A stretch of DNA of 64,000 nt from Acidobacteriota bacterium (GTDB taxonomy: Bacteria; Acidobacteriota; Terriglobia; Acidiferrales; UBA7541), in the NCBI GenBank assembly GCA_013289665.1, contig JABCZN010000020.1, positions 24,175-88,174 on the forward strand, in the 5' to 3' direction. The position numbers and the translations under genes were made by a program. Shown piece after piece: positions 61,069 to 64,000 of this stretch. The notes beneath the pieces were generated by a model. That model was not told the DNA's origin and made no database searches. It was given only the letters and a program-made list of their open reading frames with translations. Within the stretch, counting starts at the first letter, position 1; each line of letters begins with the position of its first letter.

Positions 61069-61295
61069 GAAACCTTCCTCCCCCGGAACGCAGGAGTCCC
61101 GGTTTTGCACTAGCCGTTGCCGCGAGGGATTGGCGCGGATGGGAGGCTGGCAACGCTTGAGGGAGAGCCTACTCCCAAATTCGGCGCCTTGCAATCATCT
61201 AACGGCGCGCCCTAGATATCGGATCCAACATTCATTAATAAGGGAACGCCCCTGCCGAAGGTTTCGAGAAAGGAATTGCCATACGCCCATACTCA

Positions 61296-61317
61296 TGGCA
61301 CACTACTTATGTGCATA
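61296..61317 (+). promoter_or_regulatory. Operator upstream of the 61-kb vapBC pair
   Basis: GCACA-CTACTTA-TGTGC is an inverted repeat at 61298-61314, starting 28 bp upstream of the antitoxin ATG at 61326. It is in the place for toxin-antitoxin autorepression. No strong Shine-Dalgarno lies before the ATG. Confidence 0.45.
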
Positions 61318-61325
61318 GGTGACCG

Positions 61326-61601
61326 ATGCGAACCAGACGTGCCCACATTCTTTTGCCGGAGGATCTCGCCAGGGAAATCGACGCACTGGCAGGCCGTCGC
61401 GGCCGCTCCGCTTTTCTGGTGGAAACGGCGCGGGAAGAGGTTCGGCGCAGGAAATTGCTGCGATTCCTGGAACAGGATTCACCCGCCTGGAGGGAGGAAG
61501 ATCATCCCGAGATGGCGAAGGGAACAGCCAAGTGGGTTCGCAATCTCCGGCGGGAAAATGAAGGTCGCAAAGGAAAGCGGGCCAGCCGCGGCTCCAAATG
61601 A
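61326..61601 (+). CDS. Ribbon-helix-helix antitoxin (CopG/VapB type)
   Basis: A 91-residue protein. The N-terminal RAHILLPEDLAREIDALAGR pattern is RHH-type, then SAFLVETAREEVRRRK, and a long basic tail. It overlaps the VapC gene by 4 bp. It is the antitoxin and probable autorepressor of this pair. The promoter region has the inverted repeat GCACA/TGTGC. Confidence 0.82.
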   Translation: MRTRRAHILLPEDLAREIDALAGRRGRSAFLVETAREEVRRRKLLRFLEQDSPAWREEDHPEMAKGTAKWVRNLRRENEGRKGKRASRGSK

Positions 61602-61981
61602 GGCTTGTGTTGGACACATCGGTGCTGATTGATGTGCTGCGCGGACGCAAGGACCGGAGGCGGCTGCTCCACCGACTGGTCGGCGAGGGCCATTCCCTTT
61701 CCACGACCGTGCTGAATGTCGCGGAGCTATACGCGGGCATGCGAGCCGGAGAAGAAGCCAGGACCGAGGAATTTCTTGGCGGGCTCGAATGCTTGGAACT
61801 ACGCATTTCTGCCGCGCGATTAGCCGGCCAGTTAAAAAGCATATGGCAAACGAGAGGCCGGACACTCACGCTTTCAGACACAATTATCGCGGCGGTGGCG
61901 ATCGAAGAGCAATGCGCGCTGCTGACGGACAACCGCAAGGATTTTCCCATGCGAGAGTTAAGCGTTTACCCGCTGCCTTAG
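61598..61981 (+). CDS. vapC: VapC PIN-domain ribonuclease toxin
   Basis: A 127-residue PIN protein: Asp6 in VLDTSVLIDVLRG, Glu in NVAELYAGM, Asp in LTLSDTIIAAVA, and Asp in LLTDNRKDFP. The frame is intact. It belongs to a VapC type different from those at 13.9, 15.5, 16.6 and 18.1 kb. It probably acts as a stress RNase. Confidence 0.87.
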   Translation: MRLVLDTSVLIDVLRGRKDRRRLLHRLVGEGHSLSTTVLNVAELYAGMRAGEEARTEEFLGGLECLELRISAARLAGQLKSIWQTRGRTLTLSDTIIAAVAIEEQCALLTDNRKDFPMRELSVYPLP

Positions 61982-62017
61982 ACGGCCTCCCGCGCGGCGT
62001 AATTCCCAATTCAGATG

Positions 62018-62578
62018 CTACCCGCGCGGCCAGAGCCAGGCAAAGCTGCCCGCCGTCAGCGCGGCATAAACGAGTCCATCAACGACTTCTTTGATGACGT
62101 TGCTCCAGGGCTGGCCTTTCCATATTCCATTGCTCAGGTTGGCCAGGCCGTAGGCGAGGAACGCCGCTGCACAAACAACGCGAAATACGATCAGGTAGGC
62201 TGCCCCGTGGCCCGCAGAGTGCGCAGCGACATACGCGACAAAGACGCTGATGATCAGGCAATAGGCAAACCACATGCCCAGAAATTTCGGCATCGCGGGC
62301 CGGCCGCTGGGAAATACCGTCAACATGCCGACGGGTCCCTGCTTGTATTTTTCCTGCATCGCGGGCGAATTCATCTCTTTGTGTGTGCAATGCGGGAAAA
62401 TATAAAGCCCTTTCACTAAACCGGCGGCGCGCAATGAGGGAAGAAGCTTGTCCTCTTCGGGGAGTTGGCGATAGTCGGATTTATGGTACGGAAGCACCAT
62501 GTGCATGATGGAGCTGGCGATAAAAACAAAGACCGCGGACAGCAGAATCGGGAGCCAAAGAGCGGCGAGGAAGAGCAT
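62018..62578 (-). CDS. Uncharacterised membrane protein
   Basis: Start at 62578 with AGAGG 8 bp upstream; upstream frame extension is not protein-like. The 186-residue product has four predicted helices (about 3-26, 104-122, 128-145 and near 165-182) and the loop MHMVLPYHKSDYRQLPEEDK between the first two, which gives a His-rich patch. I do not recognise the family. It stands alone; the rest of the 250 bp upstream is without a gene. Confidence 0.65.
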   Translation of the reverse strand: MLFLAALWLPILLSAVFVFIASSIMHMVLPYHKSDYRQLPEEDKLLPSLRAAGLVKGLYIFPHCTHKEMNSPAMQEKYKQGPVGMLTVFPSGRPAMPKFLGMWFAYCLIISVFVAYVAAHSAGHGAAYLIVFRVVCAAAFLAYGLANLSNGIWKGQPWSNVIKEVVDGLVYAALTAGSFAWLWPRG

Positions 62579-62830
62579 GGGCGGACCTCTTTCAGGAAAA
62601 CAGGAATGGACGAATTTAGGTGCGAGGCTATCCTTTTCCGCGGAGGGGGTCAAGCGAGCAGTGGGGTTGCCGGCCGACGAGGTATCCGAATGAATTTGAT
62701 CCGCAAAGCGTAAGGAAAACAAAGCTTCTTCCGACTCAGAGGGCTGCGCACACTACATCAGTTTCAAAAGAGGTGCCGGACCTTGGTTTTCGGTTAGAAT
62801 ATGCGAGTCCTGATCGGGTGAGAAACGAAC

Positions 62831-62947
62831 ATGCCACACATTGATATTGATTTGCTTTCGGAAGCCGAACTCATCGAGTTGAATCACAAGGTGGTGGCTC
62901 GGCTGAGATTCCTGAACCAGATGCGCTCGCAGGAGCGCGATGCTTGA
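62831..62947 (+). CDS. Small protein (38 residues)
   Basis: An ATG at 62831 opens a 38-codon frame (MPHIDIDLLSEAELIELNHK, then VVARLRFLNQMRSQERDA). It forms an amphipathic helix with Leu and Arg. It overlaps the next gene by 8 bp, a typical sign of translational coupling. It has no known family in my view. The region before it is promoter-like (TTAGAATA at about 62795). Confidence 0.45.
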   Translation: MPHIDIDLLSEAELIELNHKVVARLRFLNQMRSQERDA

Positions 62948-63173
62948 TTTCCGCGTCGGAGAACGCGTGAAATTTCACCCGGACGGGCAGTCGGAGCTCG
63001 TGGGAATCCTGACGCGCTACAACAAGAGGACCGTCACTGTGGTCACCGATGCCGGGCAGCACTGGAACGTGTCGCCGAGCCTGCTCACAAAAGTGGAGTC
63101 CGCTGCCGCTCACCGGACGGCACCTAACGATTCCGGGGTGGCGCGGTTTCCCAATCGCTCGGCAGAAAAATAG
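62940..63173 (+). CDS. Small KOW/SH3-like protein
   Basis: A 77-residue protein with a short beta-rich core: LDFRVGERVKFHPDG, LVGILTRYNKRTVTVVTDAG, HWNVSPSLLTKV. The pattern G-x-x-V-x-F and T-V-x-V-x-x-D-x-G resembles KOW/SH3-like small barrels that bind nucleic acids or ribosomes. It is coupled to the 38-residue gene. No confident function can be given. Confidence 0.55.
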   Translation: MLDFRVGERVKFHPDGQSELVGILTRYNKRTVTVVTDAGQHWNVSPSLLTKVESAAAHRTAPNDSGVARFPNRSAEK

Positions 63174-63185
63174 CCAGCAAGACAT

Positions 63186-63305
63186 TCAGTCTGCGTTGAA
63201 AGCATCTCTGGCGCCGTGCCGGACAGGTAGTGCATTCACGACGCGGTTGCGCTTGCGCAGCGCATAAATAATTCTGCAGGTGTCTGGCTTCTTCCCAAAC
63301 CGCGA
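63186..63305 (-). pseudogene. ParE/RelE-type toxin remnant (C-terminal only)
   Basis: The frame reads FGKKPDTCRIIYALRKRNRV, VNALPVRHGARDAF, the conserved last strands of ParE/RelE toxins. Only about 40 residues remain. The N-terminal helices are missing and only about 40 bp separate it from the antitoxin stop, so a deletion removed most of the gene. Toxic activity is not expected. Confidence 0.6.
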
Positions 63306-63345
63306 CTGGCGAAGGCAAGGTCCCGCAGGGAGTGGTCTTGTCTGC

Positions 63346-63636
63346 CTAACGAGGTATGGCAGATTTGCGCCGGAACATTTCCAGCGCTTCCCGCGCGGGA
63401 CGCGTGCAACCCCGCTTTGTATCCTTGAGACCCTGCCGGATTCCTTCTCCCTTCTCGACTCGCGCGGCGATGTCCAGCAAATGCTGATACGCTTCGGCAT
63501 CCTGCACGACGGCTTCGGCCTTGCCATTTACGGTAATCACCAAGGGTTTCTTGGTCTTCTTGAGGTGCTTCATGATCTTCGCGGGATTTCGGCGGAAAGT
63601 CGTCATCGCCTGAATATCTTTCTTGATGTCGAACAT
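63346..63636 (-). CDS. Phd/YefM-type antitoxin
   Basis: The ATG at 63636 is chosen, after GAGGGG. The 96-residue product has the Phd/YefM pattern: DIKKDIQAMTTFRRNPAKIM, KPLVITVNGKAEAVVQDAEA, YQHLLDIAARVEKGEGIRQG. The C-terminal toxin-binding part (REALEMFRRK) looks complete. The toxin gene downstream is decayed, so this is now a solitary antitoxin. It lies directly after the 16S terminator. Confidence 0.82.
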   Translation of the reverse strand: MFDIKKDIQAMTTFRRNPAKIMKHLKKTKKPLVITVNGKAEAVVQDAEAYQHLLDIAARVEKGEGIRQGLKDTKRGCTRPAREALEMFRRKSAIPR

Positions 63637-63670
63637 GCTGCCCCTCGCACGGCCGTCATAATGGAGTCTC

Positions 63671-63711
63671 AAAATAGAAAAAGGGCCGTCTGCCAGTGGC
63701 GGACGGCCCTT
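63671..63711 (-). terminator. Rho-independent terminator of the 16S rRNA unit
   Basis: AAGGGCCGTC and its perfect inverse GACGGCCCTT make a 10-bp stem, with a nested GCC/GGC in the loop; the minus strand continues with TTTTTCTATTTT. It lies about 180 bp after the 3' end of 16S and before the phd gene, all on the minus strand. Confidence 0.85.
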
Positions 63712-63892
63712 CGTTCGTTAATTATGCTCTCGTGACACCAAGATCGATCTGCCAGAATCTGTCCGCCCCGACAGCCGAAGCCATCAGGGATGGGTAACTT
63801 GAGTCTAGCGAAGCACTAAGCCCGTGAGAGCCGCACTTCGCACTGGAGAACATCTTCCGCACACCAGAGCGGAATAGATCTCTCTTATTTAG

Positions 63893-64000
<108 letters not shown>

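Noticed and set aside
63712..63892. tRNA or 23S start in the space after 16S
   Set aside because: No T arm, anticodon stem or conserved 23S 5' sequence is visible in this stretch on the minus strand.

Overview
The window looks like a chromosomal segment of a high-GC, Gram-negative soil bacterium, most plausibly an acidobacterium (Terriglobia-like). This is inferred from the gene types: a TonB-dependent receptor with an N-terminal carboxypeptidase-regulatory-like domain, a cytochrome of the photosynthetic-reaction-centre type next to a GMC oxidoreductase and a gluconate-dehydrogenase-type subunit, a PEP-CTERM protein, several Tat-signal sugar enzymes, and many type II toxin-antitoxin modules. 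No single marker proves the phylum. The 16S rRNA end at the right edge would settle it once the full gene is read.

Layout. 1-13.2 kb is a carbohydrate-use locus: GH3 with PA14, GH2 and a DUF4091/GH123-like hydrolase on the plus strand. A convergent minus-strand set follows: FucP-like transporter, ROK kinase, SIS-domain protein, DUF1080 hydrolase, Gfo/Idh/MocA oxidoreductase and an SGNH esterase. 12.2-19 kb is an accessory zone of toxin-antitoxin modules and gene remnants: three vapBC/fitAB-type pairs, one fitAB pair near its right end, an orphan truncated phd, remnants of an IS5-type transposase, AbiEii and others, the 3' half of a tRNA-Ile and a 100-bp duplication. 19-24 kb holds a redox set (diheme cytochrome, GMC oxidoreductase, gluconate 2-dehydrogenase subunit 3). 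24-38.5 kb is a long minus-strand lipid or acyl-processing operon: fatty acyl reductase fused to a degenerate HAD domain, extended SDR, pyruvyl-transferase-like protein, two AMP-forming acyl ligases, enoyl-CoA hydratase, ACP, DAG kinase and PlsC, with two HtrA-type proteins and a LuxR-type regulator inside it. A CDP-alcohol phosphatidyltransferase faces it.

38.7-54 kb is mixed housekeeping and accessory content: GH113-like enzyme, collagen-like lipoprotein, leuB and leuA with a divergent LysR regulator, NiCoT-type transporter, STAS protein, alditol-oxidase-like enzyme, sorbosone-dehydrogenase-like protein, extradiol dioxygenase, MsrA, DinB, VOC and a PEP-CTERM protein behind a sigma-54-type promoter. 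53.7-64 kb holds a second ROK kinase with a methyltransferase, the TonB-dependent receptor, small envelope proteins, another vapBC pair, a phd gene with a decayed parE, and the 3' end of a 16S rRNA gene. The 16S is followed by a strong terminator and protein genes, not by a spacer and 23S.

The strongest leads are the acyl/lipid operon with its pseudoenzyme components, the apparently solitary 16S unit, and the toxin-antitoxin zone with antitoxin operators placed on the start codons.
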